Assembly (NCBI RefSeq): GCF_009664085.1
Contig: NZ_CP039268.1
Coordinates: 729,501 to 793,500 of the forward strand
DNA length: 64,000 bases
Source: Thermochromatium tepidum ATCC 43061
Lineage (GTDB): Bacteria; Pseudomonadota; Gammaproteobacteria; Chromatiales; Chromatiaceae
Direction of reading: 5' to 3'
Positions within the stretch are counted from its first letter, which is position 1. Each line of letters starts with the position of its first letter. A program made the translations under genes and the position numbers. The notes beneath the pieces are model-generated. The model saw only the letters and a list, made by a program, of their open reading frames with translations, made no database searches and was not told the DNA's origin. This document shows, piece by piece, positions 46,957 through 54,313 of this stretch.

Positions 46957-47820
46957 TTGAACGCACCGGGTGAAGCGAAAGAAATCGTCGCCGTCGAGGT
47001 CTCGGACTCGACGGCGGACGCGCCGCTAGGGCGGCCACGCGCCGTCGTCCGGGGGACGCCGATCCTGACGCTGCCCCAGGACCTCTACATCCCGCCGGAT
47101 GCGCTGGAGGTCTTTCTTCAGACCTTCGAGGGACCGCTCGATCTGCTGCTCTATCTGATCCGGCGTCAAAACCTGGATATCCTCGACATCCCGATCGCCA
47201 CGATCACCGAGCAGTATATGGAGTACATCGAGCTGATGCGCGAGCTGCGTTTGGAACTCGCGGCCGAGTATCTGCTGATGGCCGCCATGCTGGCCGAGAT
47301 CAAGTCGCGGATGCTGTTGCCCAGGCCCCAGGAAGCCGAAGACGAAGACACAGACCCGCGTGCCGATCTGGTCCGGCGACTCCAGGAGTACGAGTGCTTC
47401 AAGCAGGCCGCCGCCGCCCTCGACGCCCTGCCCCGGCTAGAGCGCGATCATTTCCTGGTCCAGGCCGCCATGCCGCCCGGATTCAGCCGACGCCTGCCGC
47501 CGGACGTGGAACTGCATGAACTGCTCTCGGCACTGCGCGAGGGATTGGCGCGCGCCGAGCTCTTCGCCAGCCACAAGGTCGAGAAGGAACAACTGTCGCT
47601 GCGCGAGCGCATGTCGCAGGTGCTGGAACATCTGAGCGGCGGCGGATTCGCGCGTCTGACCGACCTCTTCGACCCAAGTGAAGGGCGTCCCGGAGTGGTC
47701 GTCACCTTTCTGGCGCTCCTGGAATTGATCAAATCAAGCGCGCTTGAATTGGTGCAGTCTGAACCCTTCGCCCCCATCCATGTCAGACTCCGCGAACCGT
47801 CGCCGTCGACCACCACATGA
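46957..47820 (+). CDS. scpA: Segregation and condensation protein A
   Basis: The 287-residue protein has the ScpA pattern F-E-G-P-L-D-L-L-L-Y-L-I-R-R-Q-N-L-D-I, then A-E-Y-L-L-M-A-A-M-L-A-E-I-K-S-R-M-L-L-P, and a C-terminal winged-helix part. It is the kleisin subunit of the Smc-ScpAB condensin complex. An uncommon TTG start at 46957 is assumed; the N-terminal ~45 residues are not conserved, so the true start could be later. It overlaps scpB by four bases. Confidence 0.9.
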   Translation: MNAPGEAKEIVAVEVSDSTADAPLGRPRAVVRGTPILTLPQDLYIPPDALEVFLQTFEGPLDLLLYLIRRQNLDILDIPIATITEQYMEYIELMRELRLELAAEYLLMAAMLAEIKSRMLLPRPQEAEDEDTDPRADLVRRLQEYECFKQAAAALDALPRLERDHFLVQAAMPPGFSRRLPPDVELHELLSALREGLARAELFASHKVEKEQLSLRERMSQVLEHLSGGGFARLTDLFDPSEGRPGVVVTFLALLELIKSSALELVQSEPFAPIHVRLREPSPSTTT

Positions 47821-48404
47821 CCGACCAACCGCTCAAGGCCATCGTTGAGGGGGCGTTGTTCGCCGCCGGCGGTCCGCTGACGCTCGAACGGCTCCTGGGC
47901 CTTTTCGGCGAGGACGAGCGTCCCGAGCGTGCGGCCATCCTTGACTGCATCCGCGCGCTGAGCGCCGACTACGCGGGGCGCGGCATCGAGATCACCGAGG
48001 TCGCCGGCGGCTATCGGGTGCAGGTGCGCGCCTCAGTCGCGCCCTGGGTGGCGCGGCTGTGGGACGAGAAGGCCCCGCGCTACTCGCGCGCCCTGCTGGA
48101 GACCCTGGCCCTGATCGCCTACCGTCAGCCGATCACGCGCGCTGAGATCGAGGACATCCGCGGCGTGTCCGTGAGCACCAACATCATCAAGACCCTCACC
48201 GAGCGCGAATGGGTGCAGGTCGTGGGTCATCGCGAGGTGCCGGGCCGCCCGGCGCTCTATGCGACCACCCGCCGCTTCCTGGATTATTTCGGACTGCGCT
48301 CGCTCAACGAGCTGCCGCCCCTGTCCGAAATCCGCGACCCCGAGTCCTATTCCCCATCCACGAACGTCGTGCCGACGTCCGAACCGACCGAGAACACCCG
48401 ATGA
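47817..48404 (+). CDS. scpB: Segregation and condensation protein B
   Basis: The 195-residue protein has the two winged-helix domains of ScpB, including L-A-L-I-A-Y-R-Q-P-I-T-R-A-E-I and G-R-P-A-L-Y-A-T-T. It binds the kleisin ScpA in the condensin complex. It overlaps both neighbours by ATGA, giving tight coupling scpA-scpB-rluB. Confidence 0.92.
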   Translation: MTDQPLKAIVEGALFAAGGPLTLERLLGLFGEDERPERAAILDCIRALSADYAGRGIEITEVAGGYRVQVRASVAPWVARLWDEKAPRYSRALLETLALIAYRQPITRAEIEDIRGVSVSTNIIKTLTEREWVQVVGHREVPGRPALYATTRRFLDYFGLRSLNELPPLSEIRDPESYSPSTNVVPTSEPTENTR

Positions 48405-49279
48405 AGAATGATCGACAATCGACCCGTCGTCCAGGGTCAGGCGACCAACCCGTCCGGCTCCAGAAGCTGCTCGCCGAGGCCGGACTCGGCTCGCGCCGAC
48501 AGATCGAGGGCTGGATCAGCGCAGGCCGGGTGCGCGTCAATGGTCGGCTCGCCAAGCTCGGCGATCAGGCCACCCGTGCCGACCGCATCCGCGTCGACGG
48601 ACACGAGGTCAAGCTCAAGCCCAAGCGTGATTCAGAGACCCAGATCATCGTCTACCACAAGCCAGAGGGCGAGCTGGTCACGCGCCGCGATCCCGAGGGG
48701 CGCCCGACCGTCTTCCGCCGTCTGCCGCGACCCAAGCAGGGACGCTGGATCGCGGTCGGTCGGCTTGATATCAATACCTCGGGTCTGATCCTGTTCACCA
48801 CCGACGGCGAGCTGGCCAACCGGCTCATGCACCCCTCGCACGAGATCGAGCGCGAATACTCGGTGCGCATCCTGGGTGAGGTCGCACCCGCGACCCTAGA
48901 GCGTTTGACGTCCGGCATCGAGCTTGACGACGGCCTGGCCAGGTTCGAGCGCATCACCGACCAGGGTGGAACCGGTGCCAATCACTGGTACAACGTGGTG
49001 CTGCGCGAGGGGCGCAATCGTGAGGTGCGTCGACTGTGGGAGGCCGCCGGCTGTACCGTCAGCCGCCTGATCCGCATCCGCTACGGCAATATCGAGCTCG
49101 GGCGGAGGCTCTTCCCCGGCAACTGGCGTCCGCTGACCGACGAAGAACGCACCGGTCTTGTGACCCTCGCCGGACTGCGTGTGCTTGAGCGTCCAGCTCT
49201 GCGCCGCCCCGCGTCTAGCTCACACTCTTCCCGTATGCGAGAGAAAAGGCACTTTCAAGTGAAGCTACACAAGCCCTAA
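48401..49279 (+). CDS. rluB: 23S rRNA pseudouridine synthase RluB
   Basis: The 292-residue protein has an N-terminal S4 RNA-binding domain (R-L-Q-K-L-L-A-E-A-G-L-G-S-R-R-Q-I-E) and the RsuA-type catalytic motif V-G-R-L-D-I-N-T-S-G-L. RluB modifies U2605 of 23S rRNA in E. coli numbering. The ATG at 48401 overlaps the scpB stop. The stop TAA is the first three bases of a MITE-like repeat starting at 49277. The Ser/Arg/Lys tail may therefore have been altered by that insertion. Confidence 0.9.
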   Translation: MKNDRQSTRRPGSGDQPVRLQKLLAEAGLGSRRQIEGWISAGRVRVNGRLAKLGDQATRADRIRVDGHEVKLKPKRDSETQIIVYHKPEGELVTRRDPEGRPTVFRRLPRPKQGRWIAVGRLDINTSGLILFTTDGELANRLMHPSHEIEREYSVRILGEVAPATLERLTSGIELDDGLARFERITDQGGTGANHWYNVVLREGRNREVRRLWEAAGCTVSRLIRIRYGNIELGRRLFPGNWRPLTDEERTGLVTLAGLRVLERPALRRPASSSHSSRMREKRHFQVKLHKP

Positions 49280-49392
49280 GGAAACGCTGATTGATTCTGT
49301 TCGCGGCCAAGATTGCTCCTACAACCCATTGATTTTTTGGGTGAAGCTTTAGCCGCGATTCGGGGAGACGCGATTGATTCGGTGTTTCCTTA
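49277..49392. mobile_element. MITE-like element between rluB and the PBP7 gene
   Basis: Left end TAAGGAAACGCTGATTGATTC (49277-49297) is an imperfect inverted copy of the right end (49372-49392), which reads TAAGGAAACACCGAATC on the other strand. The 116-bp interior holds ACCCATTGATTTT and AGCTTTAGCCGCGATT, both also found in the related block at 56591-56660. There is no coding capacity. Mobility by a trans-acting transposase is inferred only. Confidence 0.6.
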
Positions 49393-49413
49393 ATGCCTCG
49401 GATCGCGCCTGGA

Positions 49414-50481
49414 TCAACGCGCCGCTGTCATGCGGCTGCCGCTTAGAATCCAATCGCGCACCCGGTTTGAGTCGCCGACGGTACCCAGTTTGCCATCCGA
49501 ACCCAGGAAGACCATGTAAAAACTGCGATTCGCGATGCGCGCCCGCATCACCAGGCAGCGCCCGGCCTCGTTGATGAAGCCGGTCTTGCTGACCTCCACC
49601 GTCCACTCCGGACTGCGCACCAAGGGATTGGTATTGCGATACTGCAGTGCCGTGCCGTCCGAGAAGGGATGCAGCGTCATCTCGCTGCGCGATGTGGTCT
49701 CGCGGATCAGCGGGTAGTTCGAGGCGGCGCGCACCATCTTGACCAGATCCTCGGCTGTGGACTGGTTGCGCGGGTCAAGACCGGAGGCGTCGACGAACCG
49801 AGTGTTATACATCCCGAGCGCACGTGCCTTGCGGTTCATGGCCTGGATGAATTCTGGAGTCCCGCCGCGGAAGGTGGTACGCCCAAGCGCATGGGCAGCG
49901 CGATTGTCGGACGACATAAGTGCAACCATGATCATCTCACGGCGCGACAGCACGGTATCTTGGATGCGCAGACGCGAGCGGCTGTTTTTTAATCGATCAC
50001 GGTCATCTTCGATGATCTGGATGGGCGTCTGGAGCGAGACGCCCGTGTCCAGCACCACCATGGCTGTCATCAACTTGGTGATGGACGCGATGGGCCGGAC
50101 CATGCGCGCATTTTTGGCATATAGCACGTTGCCGTATTCATCCACGATCATCGCGCTGGTCGAGTTCAGATTCAGGGCCGCGGGGTTGAGTCCACTCCAG
50201 ACCGTAGAACGCTTGTTGATCTGCCACTCATCCTGGTCCCCCGAGAGGTTGCGCCAGTCGTAGCCCGACGGATTGACGGGCGCCGAGGCATTGACATAGG
50301 GCTTGGGCGGCGTGGTGGCCTGGGTTGAGCGATCCTGGTGTGCTTGATGGCCCGCGCAGGCACCGCCGGTCAGGACAAGGGGTGCCGAGAACAGGAGCAC
50401 GCACAGCAGGCGTCTCACCCGTTGGGTGCCCGATCGCCATCGTTGGCCGGATAGGGAGTGGGAGACGGAGAGCCTGGGCAT
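49414..50481 (-). CDS. pbpG: D-alanyl-D-alanine endopeptidase (PBP7/PbpG-like)
   Basis: The 355-residue serine peptidase has the three motifs S-I-T-K (S-x-x-K), S-S-D-N (S-x-N) and S-K-T-G-F-I (K-T-G). An N-terminal hydrophobic segment (about 22-40) ends in G-A-C-A-G and may be a signal peptide or lipoprotein signal, although the lipobox is imperfect. The family cleaves peptidoglycan cross-links in the periplasm. Its 3' end faces rluB with the MITE-like element between. Confidence 0.85.
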   Translation of the reverse strand: MPRLSVSHSLSGQRWRSGTQRVRRLLCVLLFSAPLVLTGGACAGHQAHQDRSTQATTPPKPYVNASAPVNPSGYDWRNLSGDQDEWQINKRSTVWSGLNPAALNLNSTSAMIVDEYGNVLYAKNARMVRPIASITKLMTAMVVLDTGVSLQTPIQIIEDDRDRLKNSRSRLRIQDTVLSRREMIMVALMSSDNRAAHALGRTTFRGGTPEFIQAMNRKARALGMYNTRFVDASGLDPRNQSTAEDLVKMVRAASNYPLIRETTSRSEMTLHPFSDGTALQYRNTNPLVRSPEWTVEVSKTGFINEAGRCLVMRARIANRSFYMVFLGSDGKLGTVGDSNRVRDWILSGSRMTAAR

Positions 50482-50633
50482 GGTGGTTTAAAGTCTCTCT
50501 GGTGTATTTGGAGTCAAGCGGCGATTATTGCATAGGGGATTGGCGGCTGGTGCAGCGCCTTGTAGCAAGGATCCGCTTGGCGGAAAATGCCGGCTCAAGG
50601 TTGATCACATCATCATCGAGGGCGCGTACCCCA

Positions 50634-52046
50634 ATGACGGACACACAGGGTTCTATCCACGACCAATGGTCGTCGCGGTTCGTCTTCATCCTGGCGGCCA
50701 TCGGCTCGGCGGTCGGTCTGGGCAACATCTGGAAGTTCCCCTATATCACGGGTGAGAACGGCGGCGGGGCCTTTGTCCTTGTCTATCTAATCTGTGTTGC
50801 CCTGATCGGTGTCCCGATCATGATGGCTGAGATCCTCATGGGGCGGCGTGGGCGTCAGAATCCAATCAATACCATGCGTACCCTGGTTGCCGCCGAGGGG
50901 GGGCATCCGGTCTGGCGCGGCCTGGGTTGGCTCGGGGTGGTGGCCGGACTCCTGATTCTGTCCTATTACAGCGTGATCGCTGGCTGGTCAATGGCTTATG
51001 TGTTCCGGGCTGGGGCTGGACTCTTCACCGGCGCCGATGCCAAGACCATCTCGACCCTATTTGAGGATCTGCTCCAGTCACCCGGATCCATGCTTGCCTG
51101 GCACAGTCTCTTCATGATCATGACAGTGGCCGTGGTCGCGCGTGGGGTGCGCAGTGGTCTGGAACGCGCCGTGACCCTGCTCATGCCGGCGCTCTTCGCA
51201 TTATTGGTGATCCTGGTGCTGTATGCCCTCTATGAGGGCGATTTTACGCGCGGTAGTGCCTTTCTCTTTACCCCTGACTTCAGCAAGGTGTTCCAGCATT
51301 GCGAAGTCGAGGCCGCTATAAAGACCTGTCGTTTCACCGGTGAACCCCTGTTGATCGCCTTGGGCCATGCCTTTTTCACCTTGAGCCTCGGCATGGGGGC
51401 GATCATGGTCTATGGCTCGTATATGCCGAGCAATGCTTCGATTGCGCGTGCCACCCTGGCCATCGTGCTCGCCGACACGCTGGCGGCCTTGCTGGCAGGT
51501 CTGGCGATCTTTCCGATCGTGTTCGCCAATGGACTGGAACCGGCCTCGGGTCCAGGGCTGGTCTTCCAGACCCTGCCGATCGCCTTTGGGTCGATGCCGG
51601 GCGGGCAGGTGTTCGGCACTCTATTCTTCGTGTTGCTGGTGTTTGCGGCCTGGACTTCGTCGATCTCGCTGATCGAACCGGCGGTGGCCTGGTTGGTCGA
51701 GAATCGGGGGATGGGGCGGGCCTCGGCGGCGCTTGTGGCTGGTATGCTCGCCTGGTTGTTGGGTATCGGGTCGGTGCTGTCTTTCAATCTCTGGTCGGGC
51801 GAGTCGTTCCAATTCTTGGGTAAGACCTGGTTTGGCCTCGTAGATTACCTGGCAGCCAATATCCTCTTGCCAGTGGGCGGACTGCTCATCGCACTCTTCG
51901 CCGGTTGGGTGATGTCGCGTGCCTCTACGCTTGACGAGCTAGGTATGGGCGATGGCCTGGCGTATCGGACCTGGAGGTTCCTGGTGCGCTATATCTCGCC
52001 CTGGCTGGTCATGATCGTCTTCTTCAATACCATTGGACTGATTTGA
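50634..52046 (+). CDS. Sodium-dependent transporter, NSS/SNF family
   Basis: The 470-residue protein has about 11-12 membrane helices. The first carries A-A-I-G-S-A-V-G-L-G-N-I-W-K-F-P-Y, the conserved Na+/substrate region of the neurotransmitter:sodium symporter family. The ATG at 50634 fits the family N-terminus; the frame is open to 50325 over the divergent PBP7 gene and is not coding there. Substrate, probably an amino acid, is not deducible. A DedA gene follows after 22 bases. Confidence 0.87.
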   Translation: MTDTQGSIHDQWSSRFVFILAAIGSAVGLGNIWKFPYITGENGGGAFVLVYLICVALIGVPIMMAEILMGRRGRQNPINTMRTLVAAEGGHPVWRGLGWLGVVAGLLILSYYSVIAGWSMAYVFRAGAGLFTGADAKTISTLFEDLLQSPGSMLAWHSLFMIMTVAVVARGVRSGLERAVTLLMPALFALLVILVLYALYEGDFTRGSAFLFTPDFSKVFQHCEVEAAIKTCRFTGEPLLIALGHAFFTLSLGMGAIMVYGSYMPSNASIARATLAIVLADTLAALLAGLAIFPIVFANGLEPASGPGLVFQTLPIAFGSMPGGQVFGTLFFVLLVFAAWTSSISLIEPAVAWLVENRGMGRASAALVAGMLAWLLGIGSVLSFNLWSGESFQFLGKTWFGLVDYLAANILLPVGGLLIALFAGWVMSRASTLDELGMGDGLAYRTWRFLVRYISPWLVMIVFFNTIGLI

Positions 52047-52068
52047 ACTGCGCGCGAGGTGGTTGTGG

Positions 52069-52674
52069 ATGCTGCATGACATGATCGCCTGGCTGGTGAC
52101 GACGGTCGATGGCTGGGGCTATACGGGAGTGATAGTGCTGATGGCCGTCGAGTCGAGCTTTATCCCGTTCCCGAGCGAGGTGGTCTTGATCCCAGCGGGT
52201 TATCTAGCGCATCAGGGCCAGATGGACCCGGGTCTGGTGCTGTTGGCCTCGATCCTCGGTTGTCTGATCGGGGCCTTTGTCAATTACGGGCTGGCGCTTT
52301 TGGTGGGGCGCCCTTTCCTGGAGCGCTATGGGCGTTATTTCTTCATTGCCCCGTCCGTCCTGCACAAGACGGATGCCTTCTTCGCGCGTCATGGGGCCAT
52401 TTCGACCTTCACCGGGCGTCTGATCCCAGGCATCCGGCAATTGATCTCGATCCCGGCAGGGTTGGCGCGGATGCGGGTCGCGACCTTTGCCTTCTATACC
52501 GGGTTCGGGGCCGGGCTCTGGTCGCTGGTACTGATCGCGTTGGGGTATTTCATCGGGGATAACGAGGCCCTCATCCGTGAGAACCTGCCGTTGGTGACGT
52601 TTGCAGCCCTGGTCTTCGTGGCCCTGACCCTGCTGGTCTATGTATTCTGGAATCGTCAGCGTCAGTTGGAATGA
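52069..52674 (+). CDS. DedA family membrane protein
   Basis: The 201-residue protein has the DedA signatures E-S-S-F-I-P-F-P-S-E-V-V near residue 31 and F-T-G-R-L-I-P-G-I-R-Q-L-I-S-I-P-A-G near 125. The family contributes to membrane lipid flipping and envelope homeostasis. The ATG at 52069 has GAGG nine bases upstream; an in-frame GTG at 52063 is possible. It is probably co-transcribed with the NSS transporter. Confidence 0.87.
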   Translation: MLHDMIAWLVTTVDGWGYTGVIVLMAVESSFIPFPSEVVLIPAGYLAHQGQMDPGLVLLASILGCLIGAFVNYGLALLVGRPFLERYGRYFFIAPSVLHKTDAFFARHGAISTFTGRLIPGIRQLISIPAGLARMRVATFAFYTGFGAGLWSLVLIALGYFIGDNEALIRENLPLVTFAALVFVALTLLVYVFWNRQRQLE

Positions 52675-52739
52675 GGGCGATCCAGTCGCAGGCTCGACTG
52701 AGGCCACTCGCTTGGGCCGAGTGGCACCCAGCTATCTTT

Positions 52740-53534
52740 TCAGTCACAGAGTTTGTCATTACCCCAGGGGGATCCGAGCATGAAGGAGACCGCATCCCAG
52801 GCGGCCCATTTCGAGGGATCATCGAATGTCAGTGCAGGCGGCGGATTTGACGCAGTGGGATCGATGGCTGGTCCAACGATGCCGATCAATGACCATAACC
52901 CTTGTTTTAGATCGTCGAATCGAATGTAGGATCTTAGTGTCGAATCGGTGATTTTACCGGTTCCGATGTTTTCATCCTTCGATAGATAGATGTGCTCAAT
53001 GTCACCGAAACGGATGTGGGCAGGGCTTGCGAGTGGACGCATAGCAAACGGCTCGACGCCAATGGCAGGCCGGTTGATCACCCAGACCCTGGGGTCGCAG
53101 GCCTGGTATTGGGTCGCGTTGATTTCACACATGTTAGGGTAATTGGCATCGGTGTCGGTCGTATCATTGGGGTTGGTCTTGGGAGTGGCAGTTGACTTCA
53201 AGCCGAGCCCTTGGGGGTTGTAGAAGAATAAATAGGTATCCGTGACGCTCGAGGTTACAGTGCCGTCTTTTTTATTGACCGTGCGTTTGCCCGCATCATA
53301 GACCAATTGAAATGACAAGACATCGCGCTTGAACACGTCGGTACAGGGGGTGAGTACCGTCGTCGAGGGTTTGGTCTTATCCTTACTGCTGGTCTCTGCA
53401 TCGCTACCCTTGGGTCGGAGCACGGAGACCTTCATCGAATAGGCATAGGGCTTAGACGCCGTTTGCGCGTAACTCATCGACCAGGAAAGGGCCAAACAGC
53501 ACGCGAGTGATGAAACAGTAAAAAATTTGATCAT
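52740..53534 (-). CDS. Unknown secreted protein, 264 residues
   Basis: A clear signal peptide (M-I-K-F-F-T-V-S-S-L-A-C-C-L-A-L-S-W, cleavage likely after S-Y-A) is followed by a soluble domain with a Thr/Lys/Asp-rich linker. Scattered cysteines (about seven after the signal) could form disulfides. The ATG at 53534 has GGAG seven bases upstream; codons to 53693 are rejected. The gene is noticeably richer in A+T than its neighbours, which may point to acquisition. No family recognised. Confidence 0.65.
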   Translation of the reverse strand: MIKFFTVSSLACCLALSWSMSYAQTASKPYAYSMKVSVLRPKGSDAETSSKDKTKPSTTVLTPCTDVFKRDVLSFQLVYDAGKRTVNKKDGTVTSSVTDTYLFFYNPQGLGLKSTATPKTNPNDTTDTDANYPNMCEINATQYQACDPRVWVINRPAIGVEPFAMRPLASPAHIRFGDIEHIYLSKDENIGTGKITDSTLRSYIRFDDLKQGLWSLIGIVGPAIDPTASNPPPALTFDDPSKWAAWDAVSFMLGSPWGNDKLCD

Positions 53535-53864
53535 GATGAGGCTCCAATTTGTGAGGCTTATCGTGTAACTCGACACTAGTTCGGCGCGCTGATGGATGCG
53601 AAAGTGGGGTGACCCTGTCTGTAGGACGGCTTGTTCGCTTGTCGCATCCTCGACCTTATAACGGCCAAGCGCCTCCAAGTTTGAGGGAGACATGGCTGCA
53701 AGTCTGTGACCCCATTCGATCGATCCAAGTCGGATCCAGAGGACCTTGGTTCGATCGGCTGTGTCAAGCGCTTATGCCCAAACGCGGGGCCTAAAAATCC
53801 CGCCTCTCCTGCCAGGCAGGGTTGAGGCTAGGCTTCGCGCCGACCCTATTAGTGGAGAATCAGT
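53535..53864. other. Intergenic region between divergent genes
   Basis: No supported gene in these 330 bases; short frames have no recognisable product. It should hold promoters for the secreted protein (minus) and the superinfection-immunity-family gene (plus), but no convincing -35/-10 pair stands out. No repeat seen. Confidence 0.4.
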
Positions 53865-54251
53865 ATGGATCAACACCTATCGTCCGACCGCGCCCAAGGT
53901 TGGCCTTCCCGCCTCTGGATGACGACCCTCGGGCGCCTGCGCCGCCTTGGTCTGCGGCGCGGCATCCCTGTCCTCGTCTTGGTGTGGCTGCTTTTGCTCC
54001 TCGCCATTGACAGGCTTTACCCGATCGATGTGCGCGGCTGGTTCATCTCCGCGCTCCTGATCCTAGCCTATCTGCTGCCGAGCTTCTTGGCGTTTGACCA
54101 GGGCCACCGCCGGCGCATCCTCATCAGTGTACTCAACGTCCTGCTCGGCTGGACCATCCTCGGCTGGATCGGTTTGCTGCTTTGGTCGATGACCCGGAGT
54201 CATCCTGATGCGCAGGCGCTTCAGGGGGCGCGGCGCAGCGCGGACGTCTAG
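53865..54251 (+). CDS. Superinfection immunity (Imm) family membrane protein
   Basis: The 128-residue protein has hydrophobic segments near residues 35-50, 58-75 and 86-108. The family core is visible as L-L-P-S-F-L-A-F-D-Q-G-H followed by N-V-L-L-G-W-T-I-L-G-W. The family is named after the phage T4 Imm protein that blocks entry of superinfecting phage DNA. Many chromosomal members have unknown roles. GGAG lies seven bases before the ATG. The extra basic N-terminus is not part of the domain. Confidence 0.75.
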   Translation: MDQHLSSDRAQGWPSRLWMTTLGRLRRLGLRRGIPVLVLVWLLLLLAIDRLYPIDVRGWFISALLILAYLLPSFLAFDQGHRRRILISVLNVLLGWTILGWIGLLLWSMTRSHPDAQALQGARRSADV

Positions 54252-54313
54252 CGGCCGGATCTCAGGCGGAAGGTCGCTGAAAGGTCCGGTCCGAAGAAGA
54301 TTCGAGACCGCGC

